Shown here piece after piece: positions 47,481 to 59,324 of a stretch of DNA of 64,000 nt (its first letter is position 1; every line of letters begins with the position of its first letter). This DNA comes from Sanguinoderma infundibulare. Lineage: Eukaryota; Basidiomycota; Agaricomycetes; Polyporales; Polyporaceae. A program made the translations under genes and the position numbers. The notes beneath the pieces were generated by a model, which was not told the DNA's origin, made no database searches, and was given only the letters and a program-made list of their open reading frames with translations. Where the stretch lies: positions 2,108,001 through 2,172,000 of the forward strand of contig JAVLRN010000001.1 of the NCBI GenBank assembly GCA_032821775.1, in the 5' to 3' direction.

Positions 47481-50188
47481 ATGAGTGGCAACTGTGAGCA
47501 TAATGCAGGGCTTCTACGTCCTCCAGTACACCCGTCACTGGCACCTCCGACGCCTCCACGTTCTCCCAGGCTCCCCCCGCGCCCTCCTGCCCATCCTTCG
47601 CACTCATCTGCGAACTTTTCTGCTGCCAATCTGAGCCCCAACCTAGCACCCCTTCCGCCCCCTTATGCAAGTCCAACGCTGTCGCCCACGCTTCCGCCAC
47701 CTTCGATGGGTGCGACCTCCAGCACATATCCCGCCTCAAGTCAACTGCCTTCCTCGGTCTCGTCTCCCACCCAGCTTCCTGTCGCACCTCCTGTACCCAA
47801 TACTAGCCCTTCCATTCCTCCCAGGACTACTGCACCCCCTCCAGTCGTCGCGTCCTCGTCCAAACCCTCACACACGGCCCCGACCATGCCAGGGGAACAA
47901 GTCTTCGGATCCGACACAGAGATCGAGGGCCGTACCACCACCACACCTCCGTCAAGCCTCGGGACGTCTCCCTCTACGGATACCTTAGTGAGCTTTATCG
48001 GCTCGAAGGACGAGGAGGAGTTGTCGGAGATCCAGCTTCGCGAGCTGTATGATGATGAGGAAATCGACAGGTTCCTGAAAGTATTCTCTACGGTGGGCTC
48101 CAATCTTGATCGTGCTTCCCGAGAAGTGAAGCTGAAGGAGTCCTAGTACGTCCGAGAGGTCCGAACGACCCAACCTCAGGCTGGACCTACGCCTTCCGTG
48201 GAATCCGCATCTGCCAATGCGCCCGAGCTTGCCGGGCAAGGTACTCCCTCACCTACTTGCTCTCCCGAGAGCTCGAAGACGAGTTGGGATGCACCACTGT
48301 CGGAAAGGGTCGCAAAGGTGAGTCCTTCCCCACACCTGTTTAAAATCGCACTCAAGCGAAGTGACCGGCACTAGGAACTTGTTGTCCCCATGTTGCCTCC
48401 GCCTCGCGCTCCGCCGCCGGACTTCTCGTTGGGGCGGATGAAGCAAACGGCGTCGCGGCTCTATGTCGCTGCCGAGCCATTGTATAGCCAGATTGGTTTG
48501 CCGCTGCTCAAATTGGCTACGTGGAAGGATACTCAGAAGAGTTTCGGATACTGTGCCGTTCGTGTCTCCTAGCTTGGATCATTAGATCGTTCTCTGACGA
48601 ATTCTCCAGATGTATTGGATCCTGTGGTATCACGGCCTGCTGCTCTCGGCATTCGTTTTCGGTCTCCTATACGACCTCATCCGCCGCAAGCTCCATCCGT
48701 ACCCTAGTCTAGCCGAGCTTCGCGAACATCGGCGTAGGATAGACCGTTCACAAGCCTTCAGCTCGCTGCTGGCCACACGCCTGTCCGCCGCTCCCGGTTT
48801 CGGTTTCGGAGACGTTTGGGGTATCTTTGGGGATTACAGACGTCTGCGGAAGCTGAAGAAGTCGAAGGAAACTTCAGGGAAGGACGGGTCTGCCAACGCC
48901 GAGGATGTGGTGAGCGGCGATGACACCTCGAGCGTTCGTAGCGTACCCTTCAGTACCGGAGAATCGCTTGACGACCCTTCGGCAAACCAAACGGAGGAAG
49001 ATGCTGATCTGAAACGTCTGGGTCTCTTCCTCTTGAACGAGGTAGCCGACTTGCTGGAACGTCTCAAGAAGTACGCCGTATTTGCTCCGGAATACAGACG
49101 ACGTCCATCTAACCGCTCTCTAGCGTCTTTCTTTGGCGTGATCCGACGGCTTCTACGATCTGCGGTGCGGTACGTTTAGATGGGGACGGGGGTAACTCGA
49201 CCGCCATCGCTGACGAAGCCGATGTAGGCCATGCTGGGCGGATTCGTGTTTGGCTTGCTGCCCGCTCGATATTTGATGAAGATGGTGGGGTTCGGCGCAG
49301 GAGCGGTCTTCTGGCACGTCATACCCGTCGTGGCAGCGATCCCCGAGTGCGAGATGAAGCGGTACGTTCTTTTCGAACACGCTGCCGCACATGTTTACAT
49401 TGACCTGCTTTTAGCATCCCGTCGCCGCTCTCGTTTGTGCCGACCGACACCGAGTACGCTATGGAACTGATCTCGCAGCGTGTCGCTCAGGGACTGCCTG
49501 TCAAGGCGAGGCGGAAGAGGACGGGGAAGCAGTCCTCGGAATCGAGCATGTTAGAAGCGGAAGGGGAAGCGTCGCAGGGAAGCAGCTCGTCTGTCGACTG
49601 GAAGCAGGTGGGCTCGCGGATCGCGACGACAAAGGGGAAAGTAGGCGATATCAAGGGCATCTTCTGTGACGGACAGGTCAGTGTCTCGCATGGAAGCCTC
49701 GTCTGGCTGACGCATGCTGAGCGCGGGGTGCGCAGTGGAAGAAGTCCGAGAACTGGAAGGCCCTCAATCCGCTAGCACCCAAGGTCGTCAACGAGCCGAA
49801 CGGGTCAGAGCCAGAGGCACGCGTCGAGACCCAGTGTAAGTCCGCCGATCGCCTTGGTTTTGCACTGTGCGTGGCGCTGACGCGAATGGAACTTGCAGCG
49901 TTTCCCGCGACGATGAAAACACGTGGGCCGGGGTTGATCACCCTGACGCCAACAACGCTCATGTTTACCTGTCTGCTGTCCTCGCAACCGGTAGTGACGA
50001 TGGAGTTAGCGGATATCACGGGAGTCAAGAAGGTGACAATGACCAAGGGTCTCGAGATCTGCTATTCGCATGAGCTCTACGACGGCAAGACGGAGGAGAA
50101 GGGTGTCGCCTTCCAGCTGGTCGGTGGTCGCGGCGAGTTGTTTGCCCGTCTCGTGAGTGCGGGCGGCAAGAAGTGGGCAAAGATCTAA
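47481..50188 (+). CDS. GRAMD4-like membrane protein with C-terminal GRAM domain
   Basis: The ATG at 47481 (MSGNCEHNAGLLRPP) begins a long Pro/Ser-rich disordered region. A 54-nt intron (48093-48146, ending in TAG) joins RFLKVFST to YVREVRTTQPQ and removes an apparent in-frame stop. Next comes RLYVAAEPLYSQIGLPLLKL with ATWKDTQKSFGYC, then two membrane segments (MYWILWYHGLLLSAFVFGLL and AMLGGFVFGLLPARYLMKMV with GFGAGAVFWHVIPVVAAIPE), separated by a charged stretch. The C-terminus holds a GRAM-type lipid-binding fold (FPATMKTRGPGLITLTPTTL, VTMELADITGVKKVTMTKGL). Architecture and the ATWKDTQKSF segment resemble GRAMD4. Exons checked include 48147..48317, 48375..48557, from 48610, 49124..49169 and from 49228. 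A role at organelle membranes or contact sites is inferred from the domains only. Confidence 0.75.
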
Positions 50189-50456
50189 TGTAACTTGGTA
50201 AGGAGCGCCTCTCTCTCCTCCGGATCGCCCGAATTCTGACGACTGTGCGCCAGTATGCGTGCTTCTGTGGTACTTTGTCTAGTGTACACCTAGCCCTCTC
50301 TCTGCTCGATATGATGCATATTCCATGAATCGGAGGCCTGAGCCCAGGTGCCGCTTTCGGTCTCGCAATGGAGCGTTCTGTTCGGCAGCCGGACGCAGAA
50401 GCTACTGCTAGTTGTCCGACAACATCCCGCTCTCGCTTCTCTCTCTTTTATCCGTT

Positions 50457-53437
50457 ATGTTCTTCTCGCAGGAGCTGTTGGAGCGGAGGGACAGTGGTTA
50501 CGGTCTGCTATGGTGCGTGCCTTCTGAAGCACAGGAGGCTTATATAAAACGTGTTTGGTACACTGTGCAGGCTCGCAGCCACCCTCGGGGCAAGGTCCTC
50601 CTTCAAGAAGCTGCCCAAGCGTTCCGTCTTGACTGCCGACATTTCCCAACTATGTGGACTCATCGCAGAGCCCCTAGAACCCATGGCCTTGAGATTGTCC
50701 AGCAATCTCATGATTGGTGTCGTTCGGTATGTCGCTGTCATCTGCGCCCCCTGTTTTTACGACTTATGCGCATCCTGTAGTGTCTACAAAGGTAGTGGCG
50801 ACGTCCTGCACACTGCATAGGGCTGACGGATGTGTACAATTGCAGTCAAAGAGGACATCTTTCTGGCGGACGTGACGACGTGCTTCAATGCGCTGAAGAA
50901 GGCCGTACAAGACTTCTCTATATCCTCCGCTGCTGCAGCCGAGCTTCAGATGGGTCAACCTAGCATGCGGTACGTTTGGTGATCTCGATGCCCTTATTCG
51001 CTAGTGGCTTATGCTTCGTATGTAGGCCGGAAGCTCTGACTTTGGTTGCGGACCCGGAAGCAGCATTCGGTTTTGCTTTCGATAGCGTCTTTGTCGTACG
51101 TCTTCGATTTCTTACATGCGCAGGGTGAACACTAACTGGGATACAGGCCGAGGGCGAACGCATACAAGAAGGTAAGCCGTGCGCTCGAGGTTCGACGCAA
51201 GCCTTAGTGACATGTTGCCATTGTTATACTACAGACGAGGCGAGCGACGGCTCCGACGAGGAGTTTGATCCCAAGGCCAAAAAGCCCAAGTCGAAAGGCA
51301 AACAGAAGCAGAAGGACATACCGTCTTCTGTGGTGGCAGAGCACGCTCGAGCGCTACATACCTTGGAGGAAGATCATCAGCATCTCTTGGTGGCCGCATT
51401 CGACGCATCGCTGAGCGGGAGTGCTCAGGGTGGTGCCGGTTTTGACGCCTCGTCTTCTGCGGTAGACGGTGGTTTCGGTTTCGACGACGACGTGTTCGCA
51501 ATGCCAGAAGGCGCGGGTGGTGCGGACATCGGTGACGAACTTGCTCGTGAACTGGGAGAAGGTTGGGGCGGTTCCGTGGTCCGGCCTGAAGCGGGGTGAG
51601 TGTCGTAAGAAATTGGTACCGACGAACGGAGAACTGAATGTCATTTTGCGACGAAGTCCTAACGTAAGGAATGACGCCGTCTTTGATATCGACACGCACC
51701 ACGGTTCAGGAGATGACTTCAGATTCGACGATGGTGTCCAACCTCTCCCTGACCGAGGTGCGCGATTCGCTATGTAATTGTTGTTTCTCTGCTGAACGAG
51801 GTGATAGATAGTGTGCCACCGGCTGGTTCGGTGATAGTGGAGATGGAACCCTTTAGCCCACGGGGCTCTGATGTTCACTCGGACCCAGCGAGTAACGCCG
51901 TTGTTGATAAGGGACAACCAGAGAAACCTACGCAACGAAAAGCAAAGCGCGTTAGGTTGCTCCTGGACGTCAGAACGGAGCTGACCGATGAAGAGTTAAA
52001 GGTTTCGCCAGTTTCTTCTCGTCTGGTCCAGCGCATTGAATCCATCCACCAGAGAGCCCGCGCCAATTATGTTCAAGAACAAGAAGCCCTCAAGCGCGAG
52101 GTCATGCTGAAGAAGGCTGACAAGGAGAACAGTAAACGCATAGAAGAGATGCTTTACGGTGCACCACTTGGAGGTCTGTGGAGGTCGAAATGCGCGCGCG
52201 TACGACTAAAACTTCTTACGGTCCAGTCGAAGCACCTGTTCTCGTCGACTTTTGGTTGGAGAACTTCCGGTTGCAGGTAGGGGCTCGCTCGGGGCAACTT
52301 CATCTAGAAGTGGAAGGTATGTTTCAGCGAACGCATAAGCGAAACCGCATCCTCTGGCTGATTCCAACCTTAGGCGAACCACCAAAGAAACGACGAAGGG
52401 TGGAAGATCCAGGCGTCGAACCCCTCTTTATGGAATTGGGACGCGATGGATCGTCGCCTCGAATCGATGATTTCAGGATGGACGTGGACTGGAGTATGGG
52501 AGCAGAGGACTTTCGTGCGTCAGCTGCTTGTTCATAACATATTGCTTGCTCAGCCTCGTCTTCGACCAAGTAGAAGAGATGAACCTAGACTCCAGATTGC
52601 GTTCGTCGGAGGTTAGTTTCGGTAGAATTATTCTAAGATATAGATTGCTGAGGCACTGTAGGAACCTGGTCAAGCTCGGCATACATCGCGCCCACCGTCG
52701 GCACTGGGCTCCCATTTGGACTTCGACATGGGTCGTACCCAAGACGTCCAGTCGGCGTCTCAGCGAAGTTCATTTTTCCCTTGGGATCATGCTGGTCCTA
52801 GTTCCTCCGCTGGCGGTGCCCCGTTCTCTGCTTATGGAAGTGACGGATTCAGTGGTTTACGTCCGGGTAGCAAGCGAGGCAGTTCGGCAGGGAGCAGACG
52901 CGAAAGTCTTCTGCTCCCTCCGGTTGGCGGCACTGCTCCTCCGTCTCCGGTAGACCTAGGGCTGGGGGGCTCTCTAACCGGCGGAGAGGATTTCCAGTTC
53001 AATGGTGAGGTGTTGATACCACGCGCTGCTCCTGATTGCTGACGCCGTCCGTAGTGCCTGAGGAAGAGGCACTAGAAGAGTCGCAGCAGTCGAACGTGTT
53101 GACTCTGGAGAAGAATTCTTTCAATTTCCTTGAGTGAGTAGTCATATCGTTGGGGTGTTGGCCTGAAGCTAAATGTGTTCGACAGGTACGCCAAGATGCA
53201 GCTGAAAGCTTTCCCGTCTCCTACCTCCGAGCTCACCTTCGATGACGTGGTCCCCAAGGCCACTAGCACACGCCGTGTCGCTGCTGCTGCGTTTTATCAT
53301 TGCCTTGGTATGTGCCAAAACGAGCATTACTTGTGTGGGCCACCGTTGACCTGCGAACGACAGTGCTTTCCACGAAGGACCTTGTGAGTGTAAGCCAAGA
53401 GGAGCCTTACGGGGTTTTGAAGATTCGAGTGAAGTGA
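50457..53437 (+). CDS. REC8: Alpha-kleisin cohesin subunit, Rec8-like
   Basis: Kleisins close the Smc1-Smc3 ring; Rec8 is the meiotic form. The ATG at 50457 gives MFFSQELLERRDSGYGLLW, joined to LAATLGARSSFKKLPKRSVL and SNLMIGVVR, then VKEDIFLADVTTCFNALKKA: the Rad21/Rec8 N-terminal domain. The central part is acidic and disordered, with the signature KRVRLLLDVRTELTDEELK near 51.95 kb. The C-terminal winged helix that binds Smc1 is VLTLEKNSFNFLEYAKMQLK, VVPKATSTRRVAAAAFYHCL, VLSTKDLVSVSQEEPYGVLK, ending IRVK. The middle exons (51.2-53.0 kb) are the least certain. The short N-terminal domain and diverged sequence favour Rec8 over mitotic Rad21, but this is a judgement. Confidence 0.78.
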
Positions 53438-53824
53438 TTGGACGACGTCGCGCGATCAGCTGAGATTGTTGACCGCCTGCTGGCCTGCTGTTCTGTACAA
53501 CTAACATACCGTCGATTTGCTGTACTGTATCGCTGTCCATAGATTCTGCGTTGACAATGTAATACTTACGAAAGTGCTTGGGTGTCGGCCGTCTGTGTCT
53601 CGTCGACAAGAAGGATGGGCGTTACATAATAAGGGACGATAAGACACTGGGACGAGGAATGGGGCGGCGAGCGCGAGGAATGTCTGCCGATGGCTCTCGA
53701 GTCGAACCACGCTTGCTCCTGCCCCGCGCCCACACTATATGAGCCCCCGCCTGGCTTCGCTCCTTTCCCTCTCCCGCCGTCCTAGACTCTCCCGGTCCCT
53801 TCCTGCCACTCCCTACGCTGCACC
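53438..53824. other. Intergenic region kleisin / IDI1
   Basis: A short gap holding the IDI1 promoter. A TATATGA box at 53736-53742, about 85 bp before the IDI1 ATG, is the only element I can point to. Confidence 0.5.
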
Positions 53825-54858
<1,034 letters not shown>

Positions 54859-54958
54859 GGTAGAGCTAGTGCGACGGTGCTACTACACCCGCTTGCATAC
54901 CAGGCTGACTTTGTGGCTCGATGCTTGGGCCCGCCTGTATATCTAGAATAGACGATAG

Positions 54959-55094
54959 ATTAAGTACCTGGCGTGGCGCGTATGCAGCTCTCCAGGCATA
55001 AATTGGGAAAGGAAACAGAGTTCACGCATGAAATAGTATCGTGACACCATCCAATTCGAGATCTACAGCTCGTTCTGGGGCAGGTAATGTCGAG
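54959..55094 (-). repeat. Dispersed repeat, copy 1 (inverted relative to copy 2)
   Basis: The reverse complement of this segment matches 60422-60562 with only scattered differences. Both copies keep the same short frame ending AVDLELDGVTILFHA and then stop, followed by a common trailer up to GGTACTTAAT. Outside these borders the flanks differ. It may be the 3' end of a duplicated gene or a mobile-element fragment. Confidence 0.75.
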
Positions 55095-55144
55095 ACAGTC
55101 GAGTACCATTGCGGGCATTGACAGCCTCACAAAGCGCCCGCCTT

Positions 55145-55314
55145 CAGTGGGCGGCTCCGTCAAGTTGTTACGACTAATTTGCCACTACTTCGCCCCCATT
55201 TTCTACGACTGGTCCGACGAGGCATGGGCACGCGTCCTGCGTAACACCAAGCCTGCCATGCACCCAGGATATTCGAAGATGCTCCTGCACGACTCCGTTC
55301 TCAGGCTCGACACA
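55145..55314 (+). pseudogene. O-methyltransferase exon remnant
   Basis: The frame reads GSVKLLRLICHYFAPIFYDW followed by SDEAWARVLRNTKPAMHPGY and SKMLLHDSVL, resembling the segment of fungal O-methyltransferases after the SAM-binding region (typically LLRxxxHDWxD ... ILRNxxxAMxPGYSKLLI). It ends at a good GTAAGT donor (55315). No other methyltransferase exon is visible either side; the left flank is the dispersed repeat and the right flank the start of an unrelated gene on the other strand. I call it a broken single-exon relic. Confidence 0.6.
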
Positions 55315-55448
55315 GTAAGTTTCGAGCTATGATCAAGATTGTACTGTACAACGTCCGTCACTGCTGTAATCTTCTACCATCTCCCGCCTCGCGGTCCTTG
55401 AGACACTTGTAACTGGAACGCTGTGGCAGAAAGCTGGCCCAGTACTTA

Positions 55449-55979
55449 CTATTTCACGCCTCTGATTTTCGGCCCTGCGCCTTGAGTCCCCGTGGGCCGG
55501 CCCCCCTGGCCCTTGGGGATGAACCAGTCATCGTCATCGTCATCGTCTTCATCGTCATCTTCAGGCTCGAGCAGCTCTCTGTGTAGAGAAGGATTCCACG
55601 ATCAGTATTTCTCCAGAATAGGGCCGCATCACAGACGCAAGAACCGCGAGACTCACCCCTCCGCCTGAGGCGTATCAACGGCCGAGGCACCAACGTGGGC
55701 GGCCTTATCCGTGCGATGGGCGACAAGCTCGCTAGATATGCGCGTGGATGTGTCTCTATGAGCCTCGCGTAGACGGGACGGTGGGTGATTGACGTACTCT
55801 TTCGGGGTGGATGGACCATCGGAAGAGAAGCTGCTCTCCTGGGAGTGCGAGCCGCTCTCAGAGTCCGGCCGCGTCAACGCAGGGTTTCCCTGGGAGGAAC
55901 GAGCAGCATCGAGCGCAGCAGGGGAGGAAGGGTGGGGCGCGAGGCCTTGTTGAGGCTCGACGTTAGGTATGGCGGACAT
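55449..55979 (-). CDS. Small acidic protein A (DxxIP[KR]G family)
   Basis: Function unknown. Exons 55657..55979 and 55449..55578 total 453 nt, giving 150 aa. The start at 55979 (MSAIPNVEPQQG) is chosen over an upstream in-frame ATG at 56036 because a TATAAAG box at 56041-56047 would be too close to that one. The N-terminal 108 residues are Ser/Pro-rich and probably disordered. After the intron come ELLEPEDDDEDDDDDDDW and the C-terminal motif FIPKGQGGRPTGTQG. The motif D-x2-I-P-[KR]-G-x4-P-[ST]-G-T is shared with the proteins at 58422 and 59325. There is no signal peptide or membrane segment. Confidence 0.7.
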
Positions 55980-56040
55980 GAGTTGGGTGAGAGGTGGACC
56001 AGTGAAGACGATAAGCCCCATGATGCTTCCCCGCATCGCG

Positions 56041-56047
56041 CTTTATA
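56041..56047 (-). promoter_or_regulatory. TATA box of acidic protein A
   Basis: TATAAAG on the minus strand, about 62 bp before the chosen ATG at 55979. It decides the start by placing the upstream ATG at 56036 too near the box to be in the mRNA. Confidence 0.6.
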
Positions 56048-58421
56048 ACCGGCGTCCAGACGGCCGGAGGCACATCGAAGAGCGAAAGGCAATCCCACAG
56101 CGGGAGACAGGCTGGAGCTAGATAGATCCACCACGACGGAAGCTCCATATCTGCCTCAATTTTCGCCGGATAGAAACAATGGAGCTAGTACTGCCTCACA
56201 CAGTCCCGCAAGACACGAGCGACCGTCAGTCAGGAACCCATGCTAGTAAGGACCAGTAAGAGGTATGTTGGAAGCTCAAGCGCGTCGCTCATCCCATGCC
56301 GTTTGTCGCGCGAGTGGTGGCCGGTGTAGCTAGAAGACGAAAGTGTTGTGTACGGCCTCATGGAATCGCAGTGGGTGGACGGATGGGCAACGTGTTTGGC
56401 ATCCATGTCCTGAGCGCAGCCTGGCCATTGCCCGACCTCTCCGACAGACTCGGAGATAACCGCGTTTCGGGCGCTCGGCGTCATCGCATTCGCTCTTACG
56501 ATTTGAAGTCAGCCTCTGCATGCAGTCCTCGAGTTCACACAGGTCTTCAGTACGCAATATGGTACTAGATGCTTATGCGAGGCAATTGATCTGTGAACAT
56601 GGCGTTTTGTGGAACTAGTCTCCATTTGATAGTTTTATGAGCGAGCGATTCCGACAGAGCTGTGGCAGCATCCGCATGCACAGTGTGCAAGCTCTAGGAT
56701 CCGGGAGATGGGCCATCTTCCACCACAGTTCAGCTTCAGCGTTCATCAGCTACGTCGCCGTGGTGCTCTCCGCTTCAGAAATCTGAAACGGATGGTAATA
56801 GTGGTATCAATCGGTCGCCTTGTCGATAAATCAGAACCAGTCTCACTTCGTGAGGTCACCGACTCGGAGTGGACTGGAAGGTGCGGCGTTGACAGATTGG
56901 AGCCTCAAACCAATAGCACTGGTAACTTCTGTAGGACGCTGACGCACATGGCTGTGGTCTGGTGTGGCGACGTACTTTCAAATGACTAGGCCCCGCATAG
57001 GTCTGGAGTCATGGCAGTCCTCCAGGCGTTAACCTCATGGACCTAAGGCATCTGCCTCCATGGACTTCCTCTTCTCGCTCCAAGTGCTGTGTATGCTGTG
57101 CACATTCCGATGCTCGTAGGTGCCACACCACAGCATAACCAAGTGTTTTGCGGTGGATGACGGCTGCCGCATGGACAAGGCACTTAGGGTTCGGTGTCAC
57201 CGGCTACTAGCTCCGAGTCGACGACAGCAAACCGAAGACATAAGAAACAGGTGCTTCAAATGGAGCCCGGTCAGGACGAAAGCTGTCAGAAGCGTGATGA
57301 GGAATTTGGCTTGCGCGAGAGAACGTTCAGCTTCATGCATATGGTGGACGACAAGAACAGCGGCGGCCGCACGGCAGACCTCGAGCCGGTCACTTCGCTG
57401 ACTAAGCATCTAGGCCGTTGCAAGGTGGAGAATTGACTGTCACTGGCTGACTTGGTCGAATCTCCTTGAACAAGTCACGGTCAGCCGTCCACTCGACTAG
57501 ACCATCCAATGACTTCTGCCAAATAACGCCGCCGCCAATTGCAACCTATTTGTCATTGGGATACTAGTAGGTGGTGATGGTGTAGTAGGAAAACTGGCCT
57601 CATTAACTTTTTTAACGTGAGGACATGGGCCGTATGTGCCAGTTCTAATCCAGGACATCCGTACTTAGCGACGGAATTCATGTGGTTAATTACTAGGTTC
57701 GTGATCCACAGAGTTCCCAGGTCGCCCTGTCTTGTGGCGTCTGCTCACCGTGCCGTTTCCCGTGGTGGGCCAAGCCATCGAAACTATTACAGCCTCTGTT
57801 GGAATTCGATTGATGCACTTACGCTCGCTCGACCCTTGTCAGGCCCCGGCGTCGTATGCAATAGAAGCCTCATTTGAACGCACCTGGTCCACCCACCTGT
57901 GCGTCTTGTACAGCCCCTGTCCACCGGCCTCGCGGCGGAACTTCGAAGTTCGTCTTCGCACCGTGAGTCGCGTCTATCTATCACCTCGTGGTGGCTAGTT
58001 CGTCATCATGTTCATGCGTCTAAAACTATCTGCGGCCCTTGACAGGTTTTTGTGGGCTGTAGCATCTCCGCGTTCAGCTCGAAGCCCGTCTTCTCGACGG
58101 CTCCAATCATGCCGGCAAGTCGATGCTTGGTACCGGGTCTTCCCTTGGATCAATTTCCTATTCTCTTACCTGTGCTGTTCGTATTCCTAAACCATCTTCT
58201 GCGCCACGCGGAGGAAGAGATGCGGTAATGAGCGCGTCGTCTCTTCTCGGACACCGCCTGTCCCATCTTGAGCCGGTGGTGCATCCTCTTCACGCGTGGC
58301 AGGTCGCCGGGCAAGGATAAAATGCTGGGCTGTAAATCCCCCAATTCAACGTCACAATTCCCTTCTGCCCTCTCAATCGCTGCTCCCATCGAACTCTTCT
58401 GTATACCACCTCCACCCAGCC
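56048..58421. other. Gene-poor region between acidic proteins A and B
   Basis: About 2.4 kb without a supported gene. Scattered frames, such as one at 57197-57436 that lacks an ATG, show no domain. A stretch at 57.7-58.2 kb has plausible splice signals (GTGAGT near 57963) but no frame that holds together. It could contain decayed genes that I cannot name. The ATAAAAT at 58316-58322 is a candidate TATA element for protein B. Confidence 0.45.
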
Positions 58422-58945
58422 ATGTCTCAACACTCCTCCCCTGCTTCGGCCAATATCGAGTTGTCGACGGCGGAAAGCATCGTCGGCGACGTGCAGCACA
58501 ATCCCGTCGAGCAAGATGGCCAATTCGACGGCAGCTCGTATGTCTGCTTTCGTCAGTTATCAGCGTCGACTTACACGTCGTCATTCTCATAACAGGTCGG
58601 GCGAGCACGCTACGACTGCATTCGTCGATTGCTGCGATTGCTCGCCGACGTCTGGCAGCTCCTTAACCGCAACGGACGTTGCTTCGTCCGCTCAGTAAGG
58701 CGCATCAGTCAAATGTAGTCTAGAATCGGGCACTAATCGTTCCGTTCCGTCCCTCAGGGTCATCGAAGAAGAGTATGTGCATTAATGTCTTTTGGGTCGT
58801 GTTCAATTCGAGGCTTATGGTGCCTTTCAGGCCCGAAGATGATGAGGACGAAGGAGGGGACTTTTGGATCCCCAAGGGCAGTGTGCAATACCCCACTGGT
58901 ACCAAAAACACTCCTAAGCCGCCCCAGAAGCCCAAGCCACAGTAA
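58422..58945 (+). CDS. Small acidic protein B (DxxIP[KR]G family)
   Basis: Function unknown. Exons 58422..58537, 58596..58694, 58758..58772 and 58831..58945 total 345 nt, giving 114 aa. The third exon is only 15 nt and encodes the VIEE segment. The N-terminus (MSQHSSPASANIELSTAESI) is Ser-rich and polar; the middle has a small Cys group (VDCCDCSP). The C-terminus is VIEEEPEDDEDEGGDFWIPK, then GSVQYPTGTKNTPK and a Pro/Lys tail. The motif matches A and C exactly in spacing. There is no signal peptide. Confidence 0.72.
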
Positions 58946-59174
58946 CAGTCCACCGAACTTTGTCGATCGTGTTATGGCACCCAGGCTTGCTTTGAGGCAC
59001 GGTGGCCTTTGTGCAGCTTGATCGGACATAAACTTTACACTTGCTGTTGTCAGCAATTCATGTCACTACTCAACTTACTGTACACGAGCCTCACGAGATT
59101 GGCTTGATCCTCAATTTGCCTCCCACACTCAACCGCATGAGCGTCTCATGTCAAGCTGCGACCCGAGCGACATT

Positions 59175-59218
59175 GTAATGCGGTATGAGTTACATCGTAA
59201 TGCGGTACGAGTTACATC
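59175..59218. repeat. 22-bp tandem duplication upstream of acidic protein C
   Basis: Two head-to-tail copies (59175-59196 and 59197-59218) of a 22-bp unit that begins GTAATGCGGTA and ends GAGTTACATC, differing at one base (T/C). They end about 20 bp before a TATATATA box, a position where activator sites are expected. Confidence 0.85.
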
Positions 59219-59238
59219 AGCGGCCTCCGGCCGGGCAG

Positions 59239-59246
59239 TATATATA
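59239..59246 (+). promoter_or_regulatory. TATA box of acidic protein C
   Basis: TATATATA, about 80 bp before the ATG at 59325 and just after the tandem 22-bp repeats. Position and sequence fit a strong TATA promoter. Confidence 0.7.
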
Positions 59247-59324
59247 GCAGTCTGCAGGGACTGTTGGGGAGTCCAAACCTTCGTCCGATTCCGCTTGTCT
59301 CCTCCTCCCCCTGCAATCGTCAAT

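Noticed and set aside
48093..48146. In-frame TAG in the GRAMD4-like gene
   Set aside because: A 54-nt phase-0 intron starting GTGGGC and ending CCTAG joins VFST to YVREV and removes the stop.
58040..58140. P-loop-like string (GSNHAGKS) in one frame upstream of acidic protein B
   Set aside because: The frame has a nearby stop and nothing else of a nucleotide-binding fold, so the match is likely chance.
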